Of a DNA stretch of 64,000 bases, positions 42,591 to 50,994 are shown one piece after another. Made by a program: the position numbers and the translations under genes. Under the pieces are notes generated by a model. It saw only the letters and a list, made by a program, of their open reading frames with translations. It did no database searches and was not told the DNA's origin. Source of the stretch: Nonomuraea fuscirosea (GTDB taxonomy: Bacteria; Actinomycetota; Actinomycetes; Streptosporangiales; Streptosporangiaceae); NCBI RefSeq assembly GCF_003001935.1, contig NZ_PVNG01000002.1, forward strand, positions 62,001 through 126,000. Direction: 5' to 3'. Each line of letters opens with the position of its first letter. Positions within the stretch are counted from its first letter, which is position 1.

Positions 42591-42605
42591 CGTTAGATAT
42601 TAACG
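42591..42605. promoter_or_regulatory. CGTTA-N5-TAACG palindrome filling the LysR/MerR gap
   Basis: CGTTAGATATTAACG occupies the whole 15-base space between the LysR stop and the MerR start, and contains a TAATAT -10-like box on the minus strand. Candidate MerR autoregulatory site. Confidence 0.5.
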
Positions 42606-43454
42606 CTATCCAGAGCGTGCCAGGTGCCGCGCCGCGCTCACCAGCTCCTGCACCTCGGACTGGCGGTTCCAGAGGAAGACCACTTCGAGGGGCGGAACAT
42701 CCTCTTTTATGGGGGTAAAGACTAGCGTGTCGGGAATTGTCGTGCCTTCTCGTACACACAGGGCGTAGCCGGCGCCCTCCCGCACCATGCTGATCACCAG
42801 GTCGTGGGTGGCCGCCGACGGGCCCAGGCGGGGATGGAGGCGGTGCCGGACGAAACCCTCCAGGAACCTGCGCGCCCCGGCCACCGCGTCCGACTCCGGC
42901 ATGACCAGCGGCTCGGCGGCCAGGTCGGCCAGCGACACCGTCTCGTGCGCGGCCAGGTGGTGCTCCCGGTGCAGCAGCGCGTGCACGGGGAAGCGGTGGA
43001 TGAGCATGCGGGCCACGCCTCTGGGCAGCGAGCCGGGCGCGTAGCCGAGTCCCGCCTGCAAGGTGCCGTCGGCGATCGAGACGATCTGCTCGGCCGTCCC
43101 CATGGGCGCCACGCGCAGGCGGCCGCCGTGCACCTGCGACAACAGGCGGGCCACCACGTCGGCCAGCCCGTCGGCCACGCCCAGGCGGGCGGTCTCCCCC
43201 TTGCTCCTGGCCGCCGCCACCGCGCGCTCGAAGGCGTCCACCGCCACGGTGGCCTGGGCCAGGAACGCCTCGCCCGCCTCGGTGAGCTGCACCCCGCTCG
43301 ACGAGCGGCTGAACAGCTCGACGCCGATCTCCTTCTCCAGGGCTCTCAGCTGCTCCGACAGCGTCGGCTGCGCGATGTGCAGCGCGGCGGCGGCCCGGCG
43401 CAGGCTGCCCGCGCGCGCGATCGCCATGGCGTACCGGACATAGCGTAGATCCAT
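42606..43454 (-). CDS. LysR-family regulator
   Basis: A 282-residue LysR protein with an N-terminal HTH (AGSLRRAAAALHIAQPTLSEQLRALEKEIGVELFSRSSSGVQLTEAG) and a periplasmic-binding-like effector domain. Divergent from the thiolase-like gene with a 320-base gap. CTATCGGTAG (43483-43492) near its start may be part of its binding site. Confidence 0.9.
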   Translation of the reverse strand: MDLRYVRYAMAIARAGSLRRAAAALHIAQPTLSEQLRALEKEIGVELFSRSSSGVQLTEAGEAFLAQATVAVDAFERAVAAARSKGETARLGVADGLADVVARLLSQVHGGRLRVAPMGTAEQIVSIADGTLQAGLGYAPGSLPRGVARMLIHRFPVHALLHREHHLAAHETVSLADLAAEPLVMPESDAVAGARRFLEGFVRHRLHPRLGPSAATHDLVISMVREGAGYALCVREGTTIPDTLVFTPIKEDVPPLEVVFLWNRQSEVQELVSAARHLARSG

Positions 43455-43774
43455 CGCCCCACCTCGGCCTGATGATGATGGGCTATCGGTAGATCACACC
43501 TCCGTATTACAAGAGGCGGTAGCTCCCGTGAAGGTTCCAGTTACCTTCGAATAGTGATATTTCCGGGCAAAATGGTGAAACGTGCTGGTGAGATCGGGTC
43601 CGCAGCCTGACCCGAGGTGCGCCGCGGACGGTTGACGGCGTGGGAAATCGCGATTGCGGCCGTCCGTAACCCGGGGAATGAAGGGCTTCAGTGTCCTGAG
43701 CAAGCGCTTGTGCGGGACGATGCGGGCCGGTTAGCGTGGCGGCAGGACGCCCGTACGGGCCCGGAGGAGGTGGC
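43455..43774. promoter_or_regulatory. LysR/thiolase divergent intergenic region with operator site 6
   Basis: A 320-base non-coding gap. CTATCGGTAG at 43483-43492 lies near the LysR start. CTGAGCAAGCGCTTGT at 43696-43711 matches CCAAGCAAGCGCTTGG at 13 of 16 positions, including the 12-base core AGCAAGCGCTTG. It stands 64 bases upstream of the thiolase-like ATG, at promoter distance. No gene is seen here. Confidence 0.6.
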
Positions 43775-44845
43775 ATGCAGCCTTTCGCGGGCCGGGCGTC
43801 CGTGGCGGGGATCGGGATGACGCCCCTGACCAGGAACTCCGGGCGCACCGAGCTGGAGCTGGCGGCCGAGGCGGGCCGGGCGGCGTGCGCCGACGCCGGC
43901 ATCGCCCCCCGCGAGGTCGACTGCGTGCTCAGCTACCACATGAACGACTCCGCCCCCGTCGTCCAGGTCGCCAGGGCCCTCGGGATCGAGCGGCTCGGCT
44001 GGCACAACGACATCGCCGGCGGCGGCACGCAGACGGCCTCGATTCTCGGCGACGCGGCCATGCTCATCCACGCGGGGCTGGCCCGCAACGTCCTCGTCTA
44101 CCGGGCGCTCAACGGGCGCTCCGGCAGGCGCATGAACGCCGTCTCCACCGGGCCGCAGGAACGCTTCACGTACGGGCTCGCCGGGCCCATCCCGATGTTC
44201 GCCCTGGCCGCCACCCGCTACCTGCACGACACCGGGCTCACGGCCGAACATCTGCACGCCGTCGTCGCCCAGTCCAGGGAGAACGCCGCGACCAACCCTC
44301 GCGCGCTGCGCCGCGAGCCGCTGACCCTGGCCGACTACCTGTCCAGGCCGTACGTGTGCACCCCCTTGCGCACGGCGGACTGCTGCCAGGAGACCGACGG
44401 AGCCTGCGCCCTGCTGGTCAGCGGCGTGCTCGACGGGCCGCGCGTGCGGGCGGTGGTGCGCGGCGGCGGGCCGGGTTGCTCCTCGATGGACCGCGCGCCG
44501 GACGTCACCGCCGTCTTCTCGGCGTACGTGGCGCCCATGCTCTGGGAGGCGTCCGGGCTGCGGCCCTCCGACGTGGACGTGGCGCTGCTCTACGACGCCT
44601 ACTCATGGCTGGTCCCCCGGCAGTTGGAGGACTTCGGGCTGGCCGGGCGCGCGGAGCTGGGGGCGTACCTGCTGGAGCGCCGGCACGCCTGGGTCAACCC
44701 GCACGGCGGGCTGCTCTCGGAGGGTTACGTGCACGGGCTGAACAACGTGGCCCAGGCCGTGCGCGAGCTGCGGGCCGGGCGCGAGGTGGCGCTGGTGACC
44801 GGGTTCGGCGGCAGCTACGGAAGCGCGGCCCTGCTCACCCGGTGA
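43775..44845 (+). CDS. Thiolase-like/lipid-transfer-protein (Ltp2-like) enzyme
   Basis: A 356-residue thiolase-superfamily protein: ASVAGIGMTPLTRNSGRTELELAAEAG at the N-terminus, and LLYDAYSWLVPRQLEDFG and NPHGGLLSEGYVHGLNNVAQAVREL near the C-terminus. Where SCP2 thiolases have the nucleophilic Cys, it reads DIAGGGTQTASILG. That pattern fits the lipid-transfer-type aldolases that work with a zinc-ribbon OB-fold partner; one is encoded at 18677. ATG 43775 has GGAGGAGG 5-7 bases upstream. Probably a retro-aldol or other C-C step on an acyl-CoA (inference). Confidence 0.85.
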   Translation: MQPFAGRASVAGIGMTPLTRNSGRTELELAAEAGRAACADAGIAPREVDCVLSYHMNDSAPVVQVARALGIERLGWHNDIAGGGTQTASILGDAAMLIHAGLARNVLVYRALNGRSGRRMNAVSTGPQERFTYGLAGPIPMFALAATRYLHDTGLTAEHLHAVVAQSRENAATNPRALRREPLTLADYLSRPYVCTPLRTADCCQETDGACALLVSGVLDGPRVRAVVRGGGPGCSSMDRAPDVTAVFSAYVAPMLWEASGLRPSDVDVALLYDAYSWLVPRQLEDFGLAGRAELGAYLLERRHAWVNPHGGLLSEGYVHGLNNVAQAVRELRAGREVALVTGFGGSYGSAALLTR

Positions 44846-44919
44846 CATTTCATCGGAAATGCTGACCCTTGGCGAGACATGTACGGGATGTTCCGATCCC
44901 GCAAGCAAGGAGATTGACC

Positions 44920-44940
44920 ATGGGGTTCGCCCGTGGATGA
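44920..44940 (+). CDS. Six-codon leader ORF before the sigma gene
   Basis: ATG GGG TTC GCC CGT GGA TGA encodes MGFARG. It has the only good ribosome site in the region (AAGGAG, 44907-44912, 7-base spacing). It ends 5 bases past the sigma factor's GTG, so termination would place ribosomes at that start. Coupling is inferred. Confidence 0.4.
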   Translation: MGFARG

Positions 44941-45463
44941 CCGGAGAAGCCGGTTCGAAGCCGTCTACAGACAGACGTACGAGCAGATCCTCGGCTACGC
45001 CCTGCGCCGCTGCGACTCACCCGAGGACGCGGCCGACGTGGTGGCGGAGACGTTCGCCGTCGCCTGGCGCCGCGCCGACGCGCTGCCGCCCGGCGGCGAG
45101 GCCAGGCTCTGGCTGTACGGGGTGGCCAGGAACGTGCTGGCCAACCACCGGCGCGGCGTGGCCAGGCACCGGCTCAGAAGCGTGGAGCTCGACGCCGACG
45201 TCGCCGACCTGTACTCCTCCTCACCCGAGGGCAGCGTCGAACTCGGCGCCATCGCCCGCGCGCTCCGCGACCTGCCCGAGGCCGACAGGGAGCTGATCTC
45301 CCTGGTCGCCTGGGAAGGGCTGGATCACGGGGAGATCGCCAAGGTGCTCGGCTGCTCGCGCAACGCCGTCCGCATCAGGCTCTACCGGGCGCGCAAGCGC
45401 CTGACCAAGGCATTGACCGTGGCCGGAGTGGCCGTCCCCCGTTTCGTCATGGAGTCAGCATGA
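44933..45463 (+). CDS. ECF-type RNA polymerase sigma factor
   Basis: A 176-residue two-domain sigma factor. Region 2 covers FEAVYRQTYEQILGYALRRCDSPEDAADVVAETF and WLYGVARNVLANHRR. Region 4 is LPEADRELISLVAWEGLDHGEIAKVLGCSRNAVRIRLYRARKRL. GTG 44933 has no ribosome site of its own and overlaps the leader ORF. Its TGA overlaps the ATG of the membrane protein gene, as expected for a sigma/anti-sigma pair. Confidence 0.88.
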   Translation: MDDRRSRFEAVYRQTYEQILGYALRRCDSPEDAADVVAETFAVAWRRADALPPGGEARLWLYGVARNVLANHRRGVARHRLRSVELDADVADLYSSSPEGSVELGAIARALRDLPEADRELISLVAWEGLDHGEIAKVLGCSRNAVRIRLYRARKRLTKALTVAGVAVPRFVMESA

Positions 45464-46386
45464 ACCAGTTGAAGAACCTCGCCCGGGTCCGCGACGAGGA
45501 CCTCGCCGGCCAGGCGTCCGGCGCGGGGGCGCGGGCGCTGCTCGCCGCCGTCACCGCCGAGGAGCCGGAGTCCCGCCCGGAGCCGGGACTCCGCCCGGCG
45601 GCCAGGACGCGCCGCACCCGCCGCGTCCTCGCCGGCGCGCTGGCGGCCGGTGCGCTCGCCGCCGCGGCCGTCGTCGGCCCGGCCGTCCTGGGTACGGAGG
45701 GCATCGCCACCTCCTATGCCAACTCGGCCATGGACATCCGGCTCGAGGGCGACTACTACGTGGCCGTGATCAAGAATCCGCTGGCCGACTACGCCGAGTT
45801 CACCGAGGGCTTCAAGGCGGTCGGCCTGAACGTACGGTTGCAGCCGGTGCCGTCCTCGCCCGGCCAGGTCGGCGAGGTCACCGGCGTGACCGCCGGCCCC
45901 GGCATCGCTGTTTCGCACCCGAACGAGGACCGCAGGATCGGCACCGGCACCTCCCCGGCCGGCTGCGACCTCGCGACCAGCGGCTGCTCGATGACCGTGC
46001 TGGTACGCCGCGACTACCAGGGCGACGGCGTGGTCAAGCTGGGCCGGCCGGCCAGGGCGGGGGAGAAGTACCAGAACATGCGGCCGGCCACCGCCGAGGG
46101 CGAGATGCTCGAAGGCTTCCGCGTCGACGAGAAGACCGTCGGCGAGGTGCGCGCCGAGGTCGACCGGCGCGGGCTGAAGGCGGTCTACGAGGTCATCACG
46201 CCCGTGCCCGGCGGCGACGGGTGGCGCGTCGACCCGGCCGAGCAGACGGCCGAGGTGGGCGACGACTGGATCGTGTGGGAGGCCCGATCGGAGCAGCCGG
46301 GCGTGGTGCGGCTGCAGGTCACCGAGGAACGCCTGCCGAAGAACCCGATCTACGGCGGCCCGAAGCCATCCACCTTCGACAGCTGA
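45460..46386 (+). CDS. Single-pass membrane protein, probable sigma-factor partner
   Basis: A 308-residue protein: about 55 cytoplasmic residues, one membrane helix (LAGALAAGALAAAAVVGPAVL), then an extracytoplasmic domain with a Cys pair in GCDLATSGCSM. No zinc-binding ZAS motif is seen in the short cytoplasmic part, so anti-sigma activity is inferred only from coupling to the sigma gene. This layout is common in actinobacterial sigma/CU044_5270-like pairs. Confidence 0.7.
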   Translation: MNQLKNLARVRDEDLAGQASGAGARALLAAVTAEEPESRPEPGLRPAARTRRTRRVLAGALAAGALAAAAVVGPAVLGTEGIATSYANSAMDIRLEGDYYVAVIKNPLADYAEFTEGFKAVGLNVRLQPVPSSPGQVGEVTGVTAGPGIAVSHPNEDRRIGTGTSPAGCDLATSGCSMTVLVRRDYQGDGVVKLGRPARAGEKYQNMRPATAEGEMLEGFRVDEKTVGEVRAEVDRRGLKAVYEVITPVPGGDGWRVDPAEQTAEVGDDWIVWEARSEQPGVVRLQVTEERLPKNPIYGGPKPSTFDS

Positions 46387-46403
46387 CCTACGTCGGCGCC
46401 GCA

Positions 46404-46529
46404 CCTCAGCCGGAGGGGACCGCGGGCTGGAAGGGGTGTCAGCGGCAGGCATCTCGGCCCGGATGGACACCTCAGCCGGAGGGGTGGACGAAGCGGGGAT
46501 GGCGCGCCCGCGCCTCCCTCCGGCTGAGG
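46404..46529. repeat. Three copies of a 14-bp element at a convergent junction
   Basis: CCTCAGCCGGAGGG occurs at 46404-46417 and 46470-46483, and inverted (CCCTCCGGCTGAGG) at 46516-46529. Copies two and three could pair as a 14-bp stem with a 32-base loop, covering the 3' end of the BadF gene and possibly ending transcription from that side. Confidence 0.6.
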
Positions 46530-47701
46530 AACGGCCGCGCGGCCAGCCACGCCGCCGCCCCCGCCACATCATCCGCCACGACCAGCGCCACTCCATCCGG
46601 CCTCGCCACGCCAGGCGCTGCCCCGACCGGGGCCGCCCCGTCTGGTGTTGCCACGCCCCGCGTCGCCACGCCGGGCACCGCCCCGACCGGTGCCGCCACA
46701 TCCGGCGTTGCCACGTCCGGGGTCACCACATCCCGCACCGTCACGCCCGCCGCATTCGCATGCGCCGCCGGCGTGGCGGCGGTGGGTTCGGGGAGTGCCC
46801 GCAGGGTTTCCCGTATGGCCTGGCGTACCGCCTCGCGGATCGGGCCGCCGGTGGTGAGTACGCTGCCAGCCAGGACGATCGGCAGGCCGGGCTCGTAGAC
46901 CTCGGCCACGGTTCCGGCCAGCCGGGAGGCCGCCGCCGTGACGATGGAGAGGGCCAGTGGGTCGCCGTCGCCGGCCGCCCGGCTCACCAGCGGGGCCAGT
47001 TCGGCCAGTGCGAGTGGCGGGCGTGCGTACACCGCCGCCGCCAACCGCGCCACCGGATCCTCGCCCAGCCCCTCGGGCACCAGGTGCCGCACGACCATCC
47101 CCACGAGCCCACCGCCACCCGTGCAGCCCGCTGCCCCGGCGTTCGGAGCGCCGTTCGCCGTCGTCCAGGTGCTCGGAGGGCCGCTCGCCGTGGGACCGGT
47201 GGCGTCGAGGGCGCGGATCGTGGTGCGGGCGGCGGCGCGGCCGAGCCAGAAGGCGGAGCCCTCGTCGCCCAGCTGCCAGCCGTACCCGTCGGCGGTCGCG
47301 GTCGCGCGATGGCCGGTAATTTTTGCCGCGATGGCCCCCGTTCCCGAAATGAGCACGGTCCCCGAGTCCTCCGCCGTGCCGGCCGCGAAGGCGGTCACGA
47401 TGTCGCCGACGGCCGCGGCGGGGGTGCCGGGCAGCAGGTCGCCGACGACGCGTTCCACCAGCTTCGCGCACGACTCCGGATGCCCCGCCAGCCCCACGAC
47501 CACGGCCGCCACCTGCGACGGATCGGCTCCCGCCAGGGCCGAGCCGATGGCGGCGGTCAGGTTGGCGGCCGCCTGGTCCAGGCCCAGCGCCCCGGGATTG
47601 GCCCCGCCCGCGCGCCCGCGCCGCACCGGCGCGCCCTCCATCGTGAACAGCGCCGCGCGGGAGGACGTGCCTCCGGCGTCGACGCCCAGCACCAGTCGCA
47701 T
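46472..47701 (-). CDS. BadF/BadG-family sugar kinase (N-acetylglucosamine kinase-like), copy 1
   Basis: A 409-residue ASKHA kinase. ATP/sugar-binding segments are VLGVDAGGTSSRAALF, GTVLISGTGAIAAKI, GYGWQLGDEGSAFWLGR and IVLAGSVLTTGGPIREAV. Compared with copy 2 (326 residues) it has a C-terminal insertion of near-repeats (VATPDVAAPVGAV type). Divergent from the RpiR gene across a 60-base region with AT-rich motifs. It probably phosphorylates an amino sugar such as GlcNAc. Confidence 0.88.
   Translation of the reverse strand: MRLVLGVDAGGTSSRAALFTMEGAPVRRGRAGGANPGALGLDQAAANLTAAIGSALAGADPSQVAAVVVGLAGHPESCAKLVERVVGDLLPGTPAAAVGDIVTAFAAGTAEDSGTVLISGTGAIAAKITGHRATATADGYGWQLGDEGSAFWLGRAAARTTIRALDATGPTASGPPSTWTTANGAPNAGAAGCTGGGGLVGMVVRHLVPEGLGEDPVARLAAAVYARPPLALAELAPLVSRAAGDGDPLALSIVTAAASRLAGTVAEVYEPGLPIVLAGSVLTTGGPIREAVRQAIRETLRALPEPTAATPAAHANAAGVTVRDVVTPDVATPDVAAPVGAVPGVATRGVATPDGAAPVGAAPGVARPDGVALVVADDVAGAAAWLAARPFLSRREARARHPRFVHPSG
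46586..46760 (-). repeat. Low-complexity repeats in BadF copy 1
   Basis: Near-repeats of the type gccacgccgggcgtt/gccgccacatccggc encode V(A/V)TPDVA and APVGAAPGVA peptides absent from copy 2. Likely slippage expansion in a surface loop. Confidence 0.6.
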
Positions 47702-47761
47702 GTCAAAAATTATTGCCGATAAGCCTTGACGGCACCACCTGCTGAGCATAATTATCACCGC
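47702..47761. promoter_or_regulatory. BadF1/RpiR1 divergent regulatory region
   Basis: Two AT-rich motifs stand out of high-GC DNA: caaaaattattgccg (47704-47718) and gcataattatcaccg (47746-47760). The first contains AAAATTATT, the exact reverse complement of AATAATTTT found upstream of the second BadF/RpiR pair (56142-56150). Candidate RpiR sites. Confidence 0.5.
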
Positions 47762-48631
47762 GTGGAACTCCTCAACCGCATCAGGGCCGAACAGCACGAC
47801 ATGCCGGAGGCCCTGCGCAAGGTCGCCGACGCCATCCTCGGCGCGCCCGCCGATGCGGCCCGGCTGACCATCGTCGACCTGGCCGAGCGGAGCGGGACGT
47901 CCACCGCCACCATCACCCGTTTCTGCCGCGCCCTGGGTTTCACGGGCTACGCCGAGCTGCGCGTGGCGCTGGCCACCGACACGGGCCGGGTGGCGCAGCA
48001 GACCTGGGAGACCGACATCGGCCAGGAGATCCTGCCCGACGACAGCCTCGAACGCGTGCTGGGCGTCGTGTCCGGCAACGACATCCGCCTGATCCAGGAG
48101 ACCCGCGACCAGCTCGACTTGGCCGTGGTCGAGAAGGCCGCGCAGGCCGTGGCCAGGGCGGGGCGGGTGCTGCTTTTCGGGGTGTCGAGCAGCGCGGCCG
48201 TGGCCAGCGAGATGGAGTACCGGCTGCAACGCATGCGGGTGCCGACGTGGAGCCGGTCCGACGCACACAGCGCGCTCACCGACGCGGCGCTGCTCGGCCA
48301 GGGCGACGTGGCGATCGGGATCTCCCACAGCGGCAGGACCCGCGAGGTCATCGAGGTGCTCGCGGAGGCGGGCAGCCACGGCGCGATCACCGTGGCGGTC
48401 ACCTCGCAGCCGAGATCGCCGCTCGCGGAGGTGGCCGAGCTGGTGCTGACCACCGCCAGCAGGGCGACGAGCTTCCGCTCCGAGGGGTTCGCCGCGATCC
48501 ACTCGCAGCTGCTGGTGCTCGACGTCGTGTACGTGTCCGTGGCTCAGCAGACGTACGAGCGGACGAAGCAGGCGTTCGACGTCACCGTCCGCGCCGTGGC
48601 GGGACACCGCCTACCAGAAGGGGATATATGA
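47762..48631 (+). CDS. MurR/RpiR-family regulator, copy 1
   Basis: A 289-residue regulator with an N-terminal RpiR-type HTH (TIVDLAERSGTSTATITRFCRALGFTGYAELRVAL) and a C-terminal SIS sugar-phosphate domain (VLLFGVSSSAAVASEMEYRL, VAIGISHSGRTREVIEVL). GTG 47762 aligns with the start of copy 2; a TTG 12 codons earlier has no ribosome site either. Its TGA overlaps the SIS gene ATG. It probably senses a phosphorylated amino sugar made by the divergent kinase. Confidence 0.88.
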   Translation: MELLNRIRAEQHDMPEALRKVADAILGAPADAARLTIVDLAERSGTSTATITRFCRALGFTGYAELRVALATDTGRVAQQTWETDIGQEILPDDSLERVLGVVSGNDIRLIQETRDQLDLAVVEKAAQAVARAGRVLLFGVSSSAAVASEMEYRLQRMRVPTWSRSDAHSALTDAALLGQGDVAIGISHSGRTREVIEVLAEAGSHGAITVAVTSQPRSPLAEVAELVLTTASRATSFRSEGFAAIHSQLLVLDVVYVSVAQQTYERTKQAFDVTVRAVAGHRLPEGDI

Positions 48632-49374
48632 CGATAGAGCCGCAAGAGTTCGTCGAGCACATCGCTCGCCTCGTACGGACGATCCCGGAAGATCCGGAGA
48701 TCACCCGTGCCGCCGACCTCTTCACCAAGTCGCTCACCGCGGGCGGCATCATCCAGGCGTTCGGCTCGGGCCACTCCGAGGCGGTCGCCATGGAGATCGC
48801 CGGCCGGGCCGGCGGGCTCGTCCCCACCAACCGGCTCGCCCTGCGCGACATCGTCCGGTACGGCGACGCGCCCCGCTCCGAGCTCGACCGCTACGACCTC
48901 GAACGTGACCCCTCGATCGCCCGCACCATCCTCGACCTGGCCCCCGTCCAGCCGCACGACCTGTTCGTGATCATCTCCAACTCCGGCGTGAACGGCGTCG
49001 TCGTCGAGCTCGCCACCCTCGTCAAGGAACGCGGTCACGACCTGATCGCGATCACCTCGCGGGCCCACGGCGACGCCTCCACGTCCCGTCACCCGTCGGG
49101 GCGCAAGCTCACCGACCTGGCGGACGTCGTCCTGGACAACCACGCCCCGTACGGCGACGCGATCCTGCCCCTGCCAGGCGGGGGCGCGACCGGAGCCGTC
49201 TCCACCATCACCTCCGCCCTGCTGGCCCAGCTGGTCGTCACCCGCACGGTGCGGAACCTGCTCGAAGCCGGCGAGGTGCCGCCCGTCTACCTGTCGGCCA
49301 ACGTCCCCGAGGGCGACGCGCACAACCTCGGCCTGGAGGCGCGCTACGCGGGCCGCATCCGCCGCGGCGCCTGA
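48628..49374 (+). CDS. SIS-domain sugar-isomerase-like protein, copy 1
   Basis: A 248-residue SIS (SIS_2-type) protein with FGSGHSEAVAMEIAGRAGGL, VIISNSGVNGVVVELA and SRHPSGRKLTDLADVVLDN. Such proteins act on phosphosugars, for example isomerisation or lactyl-ether removal. It is coupled to the RpiR gene by a 4-base overlap and is close to copy 2 at 57053 throughout. Confidence 0.87.
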   Translation: MTIEPQEFVEHIARLVRTIPEDPEITRAADLFTKSLTAGGIIQAFGSGHSEAVAMEIAGRAGGLVPTNRLALRDIVRYGDAPRSELDRYDLERDPSIARTILDLAPVQPHDLFVIISNSGVNGVVVELATLVKERGHDLIAITSRAHGDASTSRHPSGRKLTDLADVVLDNHAPYGDAILPLPGGGATGAVSTITSALLAQLVVTRTVRNLLEAGEVPPVYLSANVPEGDAHNLGLEARYAGRIRRGA

Positions 49375-49544
49375 CACCTCACACCTGACGCTTCCCAGCC
49401 CTGGCCGCCCCCTCACCCGCCATCACCCCCCGGCCATCACCCCTCATCACGGCCTCTCCGCGTCAGCTCCTCAGCACGTCATCACCTCTGCTCGGCATGC
49501 ACGAAATTCGGGGGCCGTACAAACCGCAAGGGAGAACCCCGCCC

Positions 49545-50912
49545 ATGTCCCGAAATTTCGGAAAACTTCTGCTGTCCTTAGGACTCTCCTCCGTCCTGGT
49601 CGGCGCCACCCTGGTCGCCACGCCGGCCGCCGCCGCCCAGGCGGTCCGCCTGCAGTACCGCACCAGCGCGCCCGGCGCCACCACCGCCCAGGCCGAGCCC
49701 TGGCTGCGGCTGCACAACGACGGCACCACCACGATCCCGCTCAACCAGGTCAAGATCCGCTACTACCTCACCGGCGCCGAGACCTACCGGTTCGCCTGCT
49801 CCTGGGCCGTGATCGGATGCGCCACGATCAACGGTCAGTTCGTCCGCCAGCAGGGCAACGACCAGTACCTGGAGGTGGGCTTCAGCTCGGGCAGCCTGGC
49901 ATCGGGCCAGAACACCAGCGACATGCAGCTGCGCTTCTACCGCGCGGACTGGCAGACGTTCACCCAGAGCGACGACTACTCCTACGGCTCCCAGACGTCC
50001 TACGCCGACTGGGACAAGATCGCCGTCTACGTGAACGGTCAGCTCGCCTGGGGCAAGCCGACGGGCACCGAGCCCGACCCCGACCCCGATCCCGATCCGG
50101 ACCCGACCGATCCTCCCGGCGGCGCGGGTGAGCTGTTCGACGACTTCACCTACACGGGCTCCAGCGACCCGCGGCTGACCCAGCGCGGCTGGACGGTCCG
50201 CTCCAGCTCAGGAGGGCCGGGCGTGCCCGGCGCGACCTGGTCGCCGGCGGGCGTCTCGTTCCCCGGCGGCCTGCTGACGCTCGACTCCTCGACGAACGGC
50301 ACCGCCGCGGGCACCGTGCAGACCGAGCTGTCCACCGCGAGCCGCAAGTTCCGTGAGGGTACGTACGCCGCCCGCGTGCGCTTCAGCGACGCCCCCACCA
50401 GCGGCCCCGACGGCGAGCACGTGGTGCAGACGTTCTTCACCATCACCCCGCTGCGCTACAACCTGGACCCCGACTACGGCGAGCTCGACTTCGAGTACCT
50501 CCCGAACGGCGGCTGGGGCGAGCCCGGCAACATCCTCTACGCCACGAGCTGGGAGACCTACCAGGCCGAGCCCTGGCAGGCGGTGAACACCCACACCGAG
50601 GAGCGCGCGAGCTTCGCCGGCTGGCACGACCTGGTCATCCAGGTGTCGGGCGGGCGGATGAAGTATTACGTGGACGGCCGCCTTTTTGCCGACCACGGTG
50701 ACATCTACTATCCCGAGACGCCGATGTGGATCATGTTCAACCAGTGGTTCATCGATCTGCAGGGAGCCTCGGGGACCCGTACGTACCGGCAGCAGGTGGA
50801 CTACCTCTACCACAGCAAGAACGAGGTCGTCGCGCCCTCCGTCGTGACCAGCAGGATCAACGCCCTGCGCGCGGCCGGCACCGCCTTCAAGGACACCGTC
50901 CCCAACCCGTGA
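49545..50912 (+). CDS. Secreted CBM3-GH16 glycoside hydrolase
   Basis: A 455-residue exported enzyme. The signal peptide is clear (LLSLGLSSVLVGATLVATPAAAA). A CBM3-like carbohydrate-binding module covers about 40-165 (AEPWLRLHNDGTTTIPLNQVKIRYYL). A DPDP-rich linker and a GH16 domain with nucleophile motif GELDFEYL (ExDxE) follow. Probably a beta-glucanase-type enzyme that binds polysaccharide, possibly linked to the neighbouring uptake genes. ATG 49545 has AAGGGAG upstream. CCGAAATTTCGG (49550-49561), just inside the gene, is a perfect palindrome. Confidence 0.87.
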   Translation: MSRNFGKLLLSLGLSSVLVGATLVATPAAAAQAVRLQYRTSAPGATTAQAEPWLRLHNDGTTTIPLNQVKIRYYLTGAETYRFACSWAVIGCATINGQFVRQQGNDQYLEVGFSSGSLASGQNTSDMQLRFYRADWQTFTQSDDYSYGSQTSYADWDKIAVYVNGQLAWGKPTGTEPDPDPDPDPDPTDPPGGAGELFDDFTYTGSSDPRLTQRGWTVRSSSGGPGVPGATWSPAGVSFPGGLLTLDSSTNGTAAGTVQTELSTASRKFREGTYAARVRFSDAPTSGPDGEHVVQTFFTITPLRYNLDPDYGELDFEYLPNGGWGEPGNILYATSWETYQAEPWQAVNTHTEERASFAGWHDLVIQVSGGRMKYYVDGRLFADHGDIYYPETPMWIMFNQWFIDLQGASGTRTYRQQVDYLYHSKNEVVAPSVVTSRINALRAAGTAFKDTVPNP

Positions 50913-50994
50913 CCCGCCTCCCGGCACCGTCCCGCGCCCGCCTTCCGTGCGGGCGCGGGCGCCTCCCGTCGGGCACCCCCACCGAAGGATCGCC

